From Actinomycetaceae bacterium (GTDB taxonomy: Bacteria; Actinomycetota; Actinomycetes; Actinomycetales; Actinomycetaceae), in NCBI GenBank assembly GCA_030524055.1, contig JAUNHH010000026.1, positions 1-32,302 on the forward strand: a DNA stretch of 32,302 nt. The letters run 5' to 3'. Both the position numbers and the translations under genes were made by a program. The notes below the pieces were generated by a model. The model was not told the DNA's origin. It saw only the letters and a list, made by a program, of their open reading frames with translations, and did not search any database. Below, piece after piece: positions 25,124 to 32,302 of this stretch. Within the stretch, counting starts at the first letter, position 1. The number at the start of each line of letters is the position of its first letter.

Positions 25124-27166
25124 GTGAAGCGAAATGCCGACTCACAAGCCAATATGCTGGGCGCTCACTACATTCTTGAAGATGAAATTGGGCGCGGCGC
25201 AATGGGCCAGGTGTTTCGCGCCACTGATAAGCGCAATCACGCCACGGTAGCGGCAAAAATCCTGCGTTCAGAACATATGGAGGACCCCGCCCTCGTCACT
25301 CGATTCATCCAAGAGCGGAATATCCTCATGGGCCTACGTGGTCCTGGAATTGTTGGCGTTCTTGACCTGGTCGTTGATGGTGGGCGACTGGGTGTGGTCA
25401 TGGAATATGTCCCTGGTGGTTCCCTGCGCAGTGCCCTGTCTCTTTCCGGACCGCTTCCACCTTCCCTTGCCTTGAATGTTTGCGGACGAATTCTTGACGC
25501 TTTGGCATTGGCGCACAGCGTTGGAGTCGTCCATCGTGACGTCAAACCTGACAATGTTCTTCTTGCTTCCTCCTGGACTAAGGGTGGAGTTGGCGATATT
25601 CGCCTTGTGGACTTTGGTATTGCCAGCATTGTCACGGACGGGGCGCGGCGGACCTCAACTGGCATTATTGGTACGCCGGAATATATGCCGCCAGAACTTA
25701 TTAGTGAAGGTGTTAGTGGTGCGCCTGGCGATGTCTACAGCACAGGCGTTGTTCTCTATGAACTTCTTGCTGGCCGCACACCCTTTGGTTCAGCTGGAAA
25801 TGACTTTACGATCGCTCACCGCCACGTCACGATGGCCGCCCCGGAAATCGATGTTCCTGCGCCATTGTGGAAGGCGCTGACCTCGATGCTGAATAAAGTT
25901 CCCTCGTCGCGTCCCACAGCTGCCGAGGCGGCCGAACTCTTGCGTTCACTCGCAAAAGAACACGCTGACCTGGCTGCTTTAGAGCGCCCAGAGGATCCGT
26001 CCACCTACTCCCCGACATATCATCCAGCCACTATCGCCTTGGGCGTGCCGGACGCATCTGCGCAAGTAGATACACCATTGCCAGACCCTCATGCCGCACT
26101 GGGAGCAATGGTTCCTGACAGCGGCCCACAGCGCATTAAACACAAACCAATTCCAAATCTGGGAACCCCAGACGGGCATACCATTGTCCAGCCTTTAGGC
26201 CTGCCAGGTGGGGAAAATGAAGAAAATGAGGAGATGGAAAAAGCCCCAACCTGGTGGCGCCGATTATTGCGCCCACGTATTTTTATTCCCCTTGCCATCA
26301 GCGTTGTTTTAGTTATTGGCCTGAGTGTCTATTTCGCACTTTTTGGATTCCCGAATGTCCAAGGCGAGGAACCTCAACCGCAATCCGAAAGTCCAATAAC
26401 TGCAAATGGGGCAGCAAAACCAACGGCCGCTGGATTAACAATGTCATGGAGCGCTGTTAAATCTCCCAACAGGGACACTATTGAAGTAACAATGACATTC
26501 AATGCGGATAATGCCCCATTGGAAGGACCATTCTTTGCTGTCCTTGGGCCTTTAGGTGACGAGGGCGGCTGTCCCTCTTTAACGTGGAATGTCCCGGCTG
26601 CTGCCTCTCGCAATTCTGCAGCCGTCAGTGGTGTGAATGCGAAATGTGGGTGGGCATTAAATCCAGGAACAATCGGGCCGAAATCTCAACTGACCCTACA
26701 AGCCACGATTACCCCGGAGAAGGAAGTGACGCAAGAAACTTTAACTTCCTGGGTAGAAGATAGTGTGGCGGCGACCGAAACGGCTATGGCTGATAAGGCT
26801 GTTCAGGGCACCGCCTATCCTGTACAGCGCCTGACGGGAGTGCAAATCAAAGTTCCGAGCAGTGTTGTAGCAAGCTCACCTGTGCAAATATCTGTGGTTC
26901 CTGTGTGGCCCTCCGGTGCGGATGAAGCGCATCCAATTTTTGTCAGTCCTGCTGGCGGTGAGCCCTCAACACTGTTGACATCTATTGCCGGCGGTGCTGA
27001 AGGAGTTGTTTTCTCTGATGGGTGTGCTGGGTCATTAGTGGTGTCTACTGATGGTCGGTCAGTGTCCACAGTTGGACCAACCCCATCATGCGTAGTTAAA
27101 GCTCAGGTCGGGAATTTCCTGAATCTGAACTCGAATCAATTCGCCATTGTGAATTCTGGAAGTTAG
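25124..27166 (+). CDS. Receptor-type serine/threonine protein kinase (PknB-like)
   Basis: A 680-residue transmembrane Hanks-type kinase. The N-terminal kinase domain (about 15-275) is complete: GRGAMG loop (23-28), Lys45 (VAAKIL), Glu64, HRDVKPDN (137-144), DFG (163-165), TSTGIIGTPEYMPPE activation segment (to 191). It is therefore predicted active, unlike the pseudokinase EssB of Firmicutes T7SS. A Pro-rich linker precedes one membrane helix (about 386-408). The extracytoplasmic part (about 410-680) is beta-rich with four Cys, has no PASTA repeats and matches no sensor domain I know. GTG 25124 follows CAGGAG by 7 nt. It is divergent from the secretion block and upstream of the WXG100 and RHS genes. 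Likely targets include the motor with its FHA domain (inference). A near-exact dispersed 14-mer encodes PALVT at about 55-59. Confidence 0.93.
   Translation: MKRNADSQANMLGAHYILEDEIGRGAMGQVFRATDKRNHATVAAKILRSEHMEDPALVTRFIQERNILMGLRGPGIVGVLDLVVDGGRLGVVMEYVPGGSLRSALSLSGPLPPSLALNVCGRILDALALAHSVGVVHRDVKPDNVLLASSWTKGGVGDIRLVDFGIASIVTDGARRTSTGIIGTPEYMPPELISEGVSGAPGDVYSTGVVLYELLAGRTPFGSAGNDFTIAHRHVTMAAPEIDVPAPLWKALTSMLNKVPSSRPTAAEAAELLRSLAKEHADLAALERPEDPSTYSPTYHPATIALGVPDASAQVDTPLPDPHAALGAMVPDSGPQRIKHKPIPNLGTPDGHTIVQPLGLPGGENEENEEMEKAPTWWRRLLRPRIFIPLAISVVLVIGLSVYFALFGFPNVQGEEPQPQSESPITANGAAKPTAAGLTMSWSAVKSPNRDTIEVTMTFNADNAPLEGPFFAVLGPLGDEGGCPSLTWNVPAAASRNSAAVSGVNAKCGWALNPGTIGPKSQLTLQATITPEKEVTQETLTSWVEDSVAATETAMADKAVQGTAYPVQRLTGVQIKVPSSVVASSPVQISVVPVWPSGADEAHPIFVSPAGGEPSTLLTSIAGGAEGVVFSDGCAGSLVVSTDGRSVSTVGPTPSCVVKAQVGNFLNLNSNQFAIVNSGS
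25284..25297 (-). repeat. Dispersed 14-mer, one mismatch
   Basis: ACCCCGCCCTCGTC in the kinase gene, encoding PALV just after the catalytic Lys region. Confidence 0.7.
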
Positions 27167-27177
27167 GAGGGTGATTT

Positions 27178-27207
27178 TTGCCTGGGGATTCAACGTTTTT
27201 ATACGAT
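27178..27207 (+). promoter_or_regulatory. Candidate promoter for the WXG100 gene
   Basis: TTGCCT (27178-27183) and TACGAT (27202-27207) are separated by 18 nt and lie about 110 nt before the WXG100 start, immediately after the kinase stop. They fit a housekeeping-sigma promoter moderately well. This would give the secretion partner its own transcript beyond readthrough from the kinase gene. Confidence 0.35.
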
Positions 27208-27316
27208 CGGCCCCGGGCGTTCGTCGCAGAAATCTTAATTTGAAGTGGCGAGGGTGCTGGGAGGCTGTTAGGGTCATTTTTGTCCGCAGTTAAAGAACTT
27301 CTTTTGGAGGTGTGTG

Positions 27317-27601
27317 ATGGCAGGTCGTGTGCTTGCGTCCCCGGAGGCTCAGTCGTCGATTGCGACGATGCAGGGCATCATTGATGGTGGTCTGGGTGAT
27401 CAGATTGCGAAGCTGGATGCTGAGGGCAATAAGCTGTCAGATCCTAATGTGTGGGATGGGCCTTTGGCTGAGCGTTTTCGTTCGAGTACTTGGCCTGATA
27501 CCAGTGGTGCGTTGAAGAAGGTTCAGCAGGAGCTTCTTGAACTTCGTGCCGAGTTGGAAAAGATCCAGCGCGACATTATGACCGCCGGCGGCGGCTCCTG
27601 A
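27317..27601 (+). CDS. WXG100-family (ESAT-6-like) type VII secretion protein
   Basis: A 94-residue helical hairpin protein. Helix 1 covers about 8-40 and the WXG turn is VWDGPLAERFR at about 46-56. Helix 2 (ALKKVQQELLELRAELEKIQ) runs to the GGGS C-terminus. Length and pattern are typical of actinobacterial WXG100 proteins, which are secreted as dimers and are needed for secretion of partner substrates. There is no classical YxxxD/E tail motif. ATG 27317 lies 6 nt after GGAGG (27306-27310); the overlapping GTG at 27314 is too close. It sits between the kinase and the second RHS gene. It has only one WXG100 gene here, consistent with an EssC-type system using a homodimer (inference). Confidence 0.92.
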   Translation: MAGRVLASPEAQSSIATMQGIIDGGLGDQIAKLDAEGNKLSDPNVWDGPLAERFRSSTWPDTSGALKKVQQELLELRAELEKIQRDIMTAGGGS

Positions 27602-27619
27602 CCTGGCAGCAATGCCAAA

Positions 27620-27698
27620 GCGCACCTACGTGCGCATCTGCATGTGGTGGCCTGCCTGACGAGGTCATGTGAATATCTCACCGCCCTGTCAGGCAGGC
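27620..27698 (+). terminator. Two nested/adjacent hairpins after the WXG100 gene
   Basis: GCGCAC-CTAC-GTGCGC (27620-27635) is a tight 6-bp hairpin. It is followed by perfect 11-bp inverted arms, GCCTGCCTGAC (27650-27660) and GTCAGGCAGGC (27688-27698), around 27 nt. There is no T-run, so the elements may attenuate or protect the very abundant WXG100 transcript rather than terminate it fully. Confidence 0.5.
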
Positions 27699-27723
27699 AT
27701 CCCACATTACTGAATTAAATTCA

Positions 27724-27738
27724 CCCGCGTAATGCGGG
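27724..27738 (+). other. Small hairpin in the WXG100-RHS intergenic region
   Basis: CCCGC-GTAAT-GCGGG forms a 5-bp stem. With the hairpins at 27620-27698 it makes the 286-nt non-coding stretch 27602-27887 rich in structure. No further gene or clear promoter is seen there. Confidence 0.35.
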
Positions 27739-27887
27739 CCCCGCTCCTGTCATTTGCGGGATTCCTTTATATGCAGGCTGACCGACTATATGCTCAGCTG
27801 CTCTTTAACCCATATTTCTCGGGCGTATCGTCTTAAATTACGCCGAAAACCGTCGCCGTAGTGCGTGTCACCTAGGGGAGAAACGCT

Positions 27888-30800
27888 ATGCCACAAGGTT
27901 CTGATCAGATCGGTCCACTCAAAGGGATTGATGAAGACGTCCGTTTTGATTGGGCTGCGGCAGAAGAGTGTGTTGCTGCTTTCCGTTCCTCAGCAGATCT
28001 GATTGATGGTCAAAAAGGAACGCGTTCCTCCGCAGTGTCAACAGCAACGGGTGAATTCCGCGGCTATTATGCGGATCTATTCAAGCAGAACGCAGGAATT
28101 CAAGAGCAGGACGCTACCAATGTGGCCACTGCGTTACGCGATGCTGCCACAAAAATTGAACGCCTCGCCGAAGAAGCGCGCAAAGAGCAACAGCGTCGCG
28201 AAACAGGGCGACGGTGGAAAGAAGAACATGACAACCGGAATTGGTTTGATAAGACCTGGGACGCAATTTTCGGCGAAGACCCTCCAGGTATCGGCCCCGC
28301 CGCCGAACCAATCGTTGAAACAAGCCCCGCCCCGGCCACCGGTGCACGCCAAGACCTGACAGGGCAAGGCCCCACTGGCACATCTTCAGCTAGGCCTGGC
28401 GATTTGCGCTCATTTGCCAGCACGTCTACTGACTTAAATAGCGCTCTGTCTGACTCTTCTTCAGCTGCGAAAAGTCGATATGACGCCTTTGTCGCCGGTT
28501 GCGGCTGGGGTAGCGTGGATGCCAGTGGAGTCCTGACTGGCTTTACGACCTACATTGCTGCCAACGAAAATGACGTCCACTGGGCCAATGTTGTCGCTGA
28601 CCTATTTGAAGCAGCAGGTTCCAATGGCGACGTCACCACACTATCCAATAGCACCATTGATGAAGGCCTACGCAATGCTGGAGTGAATGCGGTCCGTTCG
28701 CCTACGGCCGTTCAACCCGCGAATGTGGCCGGTGGGCAAACCACTAGCGGCTACGCTGACGATCCCGTTAATGCTGGGTCGGGCTCATTTGTTGAGCCCG
28801 AAGTGGATTTTGCTGGGGCAGGTGGCCTGGCAGCGCTCATCTTTACCCGCGTCTATAACTCTCGTGGTGGCGCGCCCAGTGGCGCTTTTGGCCCAGGCTG
28901 GTCCAGTGCAGCAGATTCGCGTGTGTTTTTCACTGACGAGGCCGGGGTGTGGATCCGTGAAGACGGCGCCCACATAAACTTCCCCCGAGACGGGCAGGGT
29001 TGGGGCCGCGCACCTGGCCATACCTTATGGCTTGAAGCAGACCCAGGCGGCTCCGGATACATCATTTCTGATCACCAGGGTGGCCGTTGGTATTTTGATG
29101 CTGCTGGTCTCCTTATTTCCACCTCCCGCGGGGCCGGCACGCGCGTGGACTTTGAGCGCAGTAACGGCAGACTTGTCCGTCTGCTTCACGAGAGGGGCCC
29201 CGCCCTCGTTTGTGAATGGGAAGGCGAGCGGATCGTCGCCCTTACCACATGGGATGGCAGGCGCACGGAATATTTCTACGACGAGGCCGGACGCCTCATT
29301 GGTGTTGCGGGTGGAGACCATGGCGGACGTTCCTACCAGTGGAACTCTGCGGGGGTCGTGTGCGCGGTCAGTGACGCTGACGGCGTGCGTTTTGTTGAGA
29401 ATACCTACGACGAGGACGGACGAGTCCTTACTCAACGCTCAGCGCGCGGAGCACTGACCGAATACACCTACCTACCAGGCCACATTACCCAGGTGGCCAG
29501 CGAAGACGGCACCAATGTGTGGCGCCACGATGATCGCGGCCGCCTGATTGCTGTTACCGATGGTAACGGCGGTAGACAAAACGCTGGATGGGACCGGTGG
29601 GACGGCCAAGTCATTTTCACTGGCCGCGATGGCGTGACCACCGCCCGCGAATTCGACGCGCGAGGCCGACTGGTCACCGAAGGACGCGATAAAGTCATTA
29701 CCCGAATCGAATGGGATGAACAGGACCGCGCCACCCGAGTCACCGTCACCAGCGACGACACAACCTACGAAACCCTCTACGAATACGAGGGCGAAGGCCG
29801 CTTCCCCAGCCGTATTACCGACCCTGAAGGCGGAGTAACCCAGGCGCAGTGGGATAAAAATCTGCTACTGAAAATTATTGACCCCACCGGGCGCGTCACC
29901 CGTTTTGAATACGATGCTCATGGCGACGTTATTGGTGTCATTAATGGTGTCGGTGGTCACGCGCGCCTAGAGCGTGATGAGGCGGGGCGTATTACGCGCA
30001 GTATTTCCCCGGAAGGGCGCGTTACCCGTTTTGAGTACAGCTCTGCTGGCCACTGTGTGCGGATCACTGACCCCGCAGGCGGTGTGTGGACGCGCGAATA
30101 TAGCGCAGCTGGCCGACTGATCGCCAAAACTGACCCTCTTGGTGGCCGGACAGAAATTCTGGTGGACCAGGCAGGCGACGAAGTGGGCACCATTGACGAA
30201 CTTGGTCGCCCCTTCCGTATGGAACTTGACTCCGCTGGAATGGTGTCCAACGTTGAACTTCCTGACGGAACCACATGGGAGTTCACTCACGACGCCTTGT
30301 CACGCCTGACCCAAATGCGCGATGGCTCCGGCGGCACCTGGGACCTGGAATTCGACAAGGCCGGACACCCACTAGTTGGCACTGACCCCACTGGTGTTCC
30401 CACTATCGCCACCGTTGGCACAGCAGGATTTACTGACTCTATTACTGCACTGGGCGCCACCTATTCCAGTGAACGTGACCGTCTTGGGCGGTTGATTTCG
30501 GAGACTGGTCCGGATGGTGCGAGTAGTCATTATGAGTATGACAGGTGTGGGCGGCTTGTTTGTGCTGTTGATCCTGATGGTGGGGTGACGCGGTATGAGC
30601 GTGACGCTGCTGGTCGGCCGGTGTGGGTGACGTTGCCGTCTGGGTTGCGGTATGGATACGAGTATGATGCGGCTGGCCGGTGGACTGGGGCTGTTTCTAC
30701 TGGTGGGAATCGGTGGAGTTTTGCGTATGACGGTGATGGGAACCTGGTGGAGGAGGCTTGGCCTACCGGGGAGAAAGTCGTTACTGAGTATGATGGGGCG

Positions 30801-32302
30801 GGCCGGCCTGTGCGCCGTTACCAGCCTGGGGAAGGCACTACCACGGTGGCCTATGACGCCTGTGGGCGTGTGGTGCGTGTGCGTGATCCGTATTGGGGTG
30901 TACGGAAATACACCTACACTGCCGCCGGACAGATCGAAACGATTACTAACGCTTTGGGTGGGGTTACACGTATTGAATATGACGTGAATGCTCGCCCGTA
31001 TAAGATGATTGACCCTGCGGGTGGGGTGTCTTTGCGGGAATTCGATGGGGCTGGGCGCACTATTAGTGTGACTGACCCTGCGGGTATGAGTACCCGTATT
31101 ACCTATGACGCTGCTGGTCGTCCTATTCGCCAGGTGCATGCTGTGGGTGAGTCTGCGTGGACTTACGATAAGTTCGGCAGGCTTGCTACTGAGACACGTG
31201 ATGGGATGACGCGCACGTGGGAGCATGATCCTGCGGCGGCGACTACTACTGTGACTGCTACTGATGAGGGTGGGTCTTCTGTCACGCAGTGGTGGTGGGA
31301 TTGGGCTGGTCGTACTACGAGGGCGCGGTCTGGGACGTTGGAGACCAGGTGGTCGTATACGCCGGATGGGCGTCTTGAGGCGATTGTTCGTCCTGATGGT
31401 GAAGTCACGCGTTTTGAGTATGACGCTGAAGGAGCCCTTGCCTCCTTGTCCCGCGACGGTATGGGCGAGCTCGCCGTGGAGCGGGATATGTTGGGCCGGG
31501 TTGTGTCTGCTCATGGTGATGGCGTGCATATGACCTGGACCTGGGAGAGTGGACACCTCGCCCGGTTTACTAGCGCCCGCGGCGGTGACCAGACGGTTGT
31601 TGATTATGACCGTGACGAGCAGGGCAGGATCTTGCGGCGGACCACTAATGGTGTGGTCGAGTCGTTTTCTTATGACGAGGCCGGCCAACTCACGTCGTGG
31701 AGTGGCCCGCACGGCCGGGAAGAGTGGTCCTGGGATGCGATGGGTCGCCTGCGCACCCACACCAACACCGATGCTGGGCTGGGTGAGGTGTCCACGTCGT
31801 ATTCCTATGACACTGGCGGCCGGCTACTGGCAACCGTCACCAACAGTGTGGCTGGCTCTGGCGCGTCTGGTCGGGGTGTGCGGGTGGAGTATGCCTATGA
31901 CGAGGCCGGCCGGCGCACAAGTGAGCGTACGGGTGATTCGTGGCGACGCTACTCCTGGAATGGGTCTGCTCTGGCCTCGGTGACTGACCTTGCTAAGAGT
32001 GGGGATTCCTGGCAGGCCACAGCGCACTGGGACCTCGGGTGGGACACCACCGGGGCACTGGCGACTATTAATGGCACGCCTGTGGATTGGCAGGGCACCT
32101 CGCCCTCGCAAATGGGTGCTGTGAGTGTCGAGACTTTGCCTGGCCTGCTGACCATGACCGCCACCCCCAACACTGACAGCTTGGACGGGCCTACGCTGGA
32201 TGAGGCAGCGCGCGCCACTGGTTTGGCTGATACTGGTCTTGCTGAGACGGTGGCGATTGGTGCGGCTCATACTGGTGGGCTGCCTGCTGGGGTCAGCCCG
32301 TG
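27888..32302 (+). CDS. Second giant RHS/YD-repeat protein, truncated by window end
   Basis: The frame is open from ATG 27888 (AGGGGAG 7 nt upstream) to the last base, about 1471 residues without stop. Order: WXG-like helical region (about 10-110, FDWAAAEECVAAF and a charged helix), an Ala/Pro linker, a second helical module (about 169-260) with CGW at 205-207, DUF6531-like entry from about 291, and YD repeats from about 461 to nearly the window end. It parallels the RHS protein at 6089 domain by domain. The window stops just before the expected core-closing motif, so the toxin tip and any immunity gene lie outside. Codon choice shifts near 30475 from C/A-ending to G/T-ending codons, suggesting a mosaic gene. 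Its position after the WXG100 gene makes it a likely cognate secretion substrate. A near-exact dispersed 14-mer is at 29197. Confidence 0.87.
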   Translation, partial: MPQGSDQIGPLKGIDEDVRFDWAAAEECVAAFRSSADLIDGQKGTRSSAVSTATGEFRGYYADLFKQNAGIQEQDATNVATALRDAATKIERLAEEARKEQQRRETGRRWKEEHDNRNWFDKTWDAIFGEDPPGIGPAAEPIVETSPAPATGARQDLTGQGPTGTSSARPGDLRSFASTSTDLNSALSDSSSAAKSRYDAFVAGCGWGSVDASGVLTGFTTYIAANENDVHWANVVADLFEAAGSNGDVTTLSNSTIDEGLRNAGVNAVRSPTAVQPANVAGGQTTSGYADDPVNAGSGSFVEPEVDFAGAGGLAALIFTRVYNSRGGAPSGAFGPGWSSAADSRVFFTDEAGVWIREDGAHINFPRDGQGWGRAPGHTLWLEADPGGSGYIISDHQGGRWYFDAAGLLISTSRGAGTRVDFERSNGRLVRLLHERGPALVCEWEGERIVALTTWDGRRTEYFYDEAGRLIGVAGGDHGGRSYQWNSAGVVCAVSDADGVRFVENTYDEDGRVLTQRSARGALTEYTYLPGHITQVASEDGTNVWRHDDRGRLIAVTDGNGGRQNAGWDRWDGQVIFTGRDGVTTAREFDARGRLVTEGRDKVITRIEWDEQDRATRVTVTSDDTTYETLYEYEGEGRFPSRITDPEGGVTQAQWDKNLLLKIIDPTGRVTRFEYDAHGDVIGVINGVGGHARLERDEAGRITRSISPEGRVTRFEYSSAGHCVRITDPAGGVWTREYSAAGRLIAKTDPLGGRTEILVDQAGDEVGTIDELGRPFRMELDSAGMVSNVELPDGTTWEFTHDALSRLTQMRDGSGGTWDLEFDKAGHPLVGTDPTGVPTIATVGTAGFTDSITALGATYSSERDRLGRLISETGPDGASSHYEYDRCGRLVCAVDPDGGVTRYERDAAGRPVWVTLPSGLRYGYEYDAAGRWTGAVSTGGNRWSFAYDGDGNLVEEAWPTGEKVVTEYDGAGRPVRRYQPGEGTTTVAYDACGRVVRVRDPYWGVRKYTYTAAGQIETITNALGGVTRIEYDVNARPYKMIDPAGGVSLREFDGAGRTISVTDPAGMSTRITYDAAGRPIRQVHAVGESAWTYDKFGRLATETRDGMTRTWEHDPAAATTTVTATDEGGSSVTQWWWDWAGRTTRARSGTLETRWSYTPDGRLEAIVRPDGEVTRFEYDAEGALASLSRDGMGELAVERDMLGRVVSAHGDGVHMTWTWESGHLARFTSARGGDQTVVDYDRDEQGRILRRTTNGVVESFSYDEAGQLTSWSGPHGREEWSWDAMGRLRTHTNTDAGLGEVSTSYSYDTGGRLLATVTNSVAGSGASGRGVRVEYAYDEAGRRTSERTGDSWRRYSWNGSALASVTDLAKSGDSWQATAHWDLGWDTTGALATINGTPVDWQGTSPSQMGAVSVETLPGLLTMTATPNTDSLDGPTLDEAARATGLADTGLAETVAIGAAHTGGLPAGVSP
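29197..29210 (-). repeat. Dispersed 14-mer, one mismatch
   Basis: GCCCCGCCCTCGTT in the second RHS gene, encoding PALV. A weaker core (GACGAGGGCGG) also occurs at 26558 in the kinase gene. Confidence 0.7.

Noticed and set aside
462-29210. Dispersed 14-mer as Chi or FtsK-orienting (KOPS-like) signal
   Set aside because: Copies occur in both orientations with no strand bias in this window; a genome-wide count could reopen the question.
30372-31760. 462-codon open frame on the minus strand
   Set aside because: It lies opposite the second RHS gene; its product is an Arg/Pro/Thr/His-rich shadow without domain signs, caused by G-rich codon use on the plus strand.
1-32302. Insertion sequences, integrases, tRNA genes or attachment sites marking island edges
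   Set aside because: None could be recognised on either strand within this window.

Overview
The window looks like actinobacterial (Actinomycetota) DNA, plausibly from the Actinomycetaceae. It is GC-rich, has GG(A)GG ribosome-binding sites with several GTG starts, a WXG100 protein of actinobacterial style, giant RHS proteins with WXG-like N-termini, and an N-terminal-nucleophile acylase. The taxon is inferred from these features. I saw no rRNA, tRNA, CRISPR array, transposase or phage gene.

Layout. Positions 1-5841 are metabolic: the start of a LacI-type regulator (minus strand, cut by the window edge), a divergent intracellular GH3 beta-glycosidase, a strong stem-loop, and a membrane-anchored or exported penicillin/acyl-homoserine-lactone-type acylase. 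Positions 6089-12781 hold a complete polymorphic-toxin locus: a 1852-residue RHS protein with a distinct C-terminal tip, then two tandem paralogous small proteins that are the best immunity candidates. Positions 12835-24948 are a minus-strand block. In transcription order it encodes an exported 928-residue coiled-coil protein, a substrate-binding-protein-like lipoprotein (ATGA overlap), an FHA-domain EssC-type type VII secretion ATPase, a 921-residue T7SS-associated protein and a lipoprotein (56-nt overlap). Divergent from it, 25124-32302 encodes a receptor-type Ser/Thr kinase, a WXG100 protein and a second giant RHS protein that runs off the window before its toxin tip.

Reading of the system. 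From about 6 kb onward this looks like a type VII secretion island. The EssC-like motor moves a WXG100 partner and large substrates. Three large proteins (both RHS proteins and the 921-residue protein) share the same two-part helical N-terminus, which I take as the secretion signal. The motor carries an N-terminal FHA (phosphothreonine-binding) domain, and a transmembrane Thr/Ser kinase is encoded next to it, so phospho-regulated secretion is a natural hypothesis. No EccB, EccD, EccE, mycosin or EsaA/EssB homologue is recognisable here. Instead there are an exported coiled-coil protein and a periplasmic-binding-type lipoprotein, which may be unusual extracytoplasmic parts of this system.

Cutting across everything is a short dispersed motif, GCCCCGYCCTCGTC. 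There are at least 14 exact or near-exact copies on both strands, in coding and non-coding DNA, and one inverted pair forms a terminator-like hairpin. This pattern resembles DNA uptake sequences of other bacteria and is the most unexpected sequence-level signal in the window.
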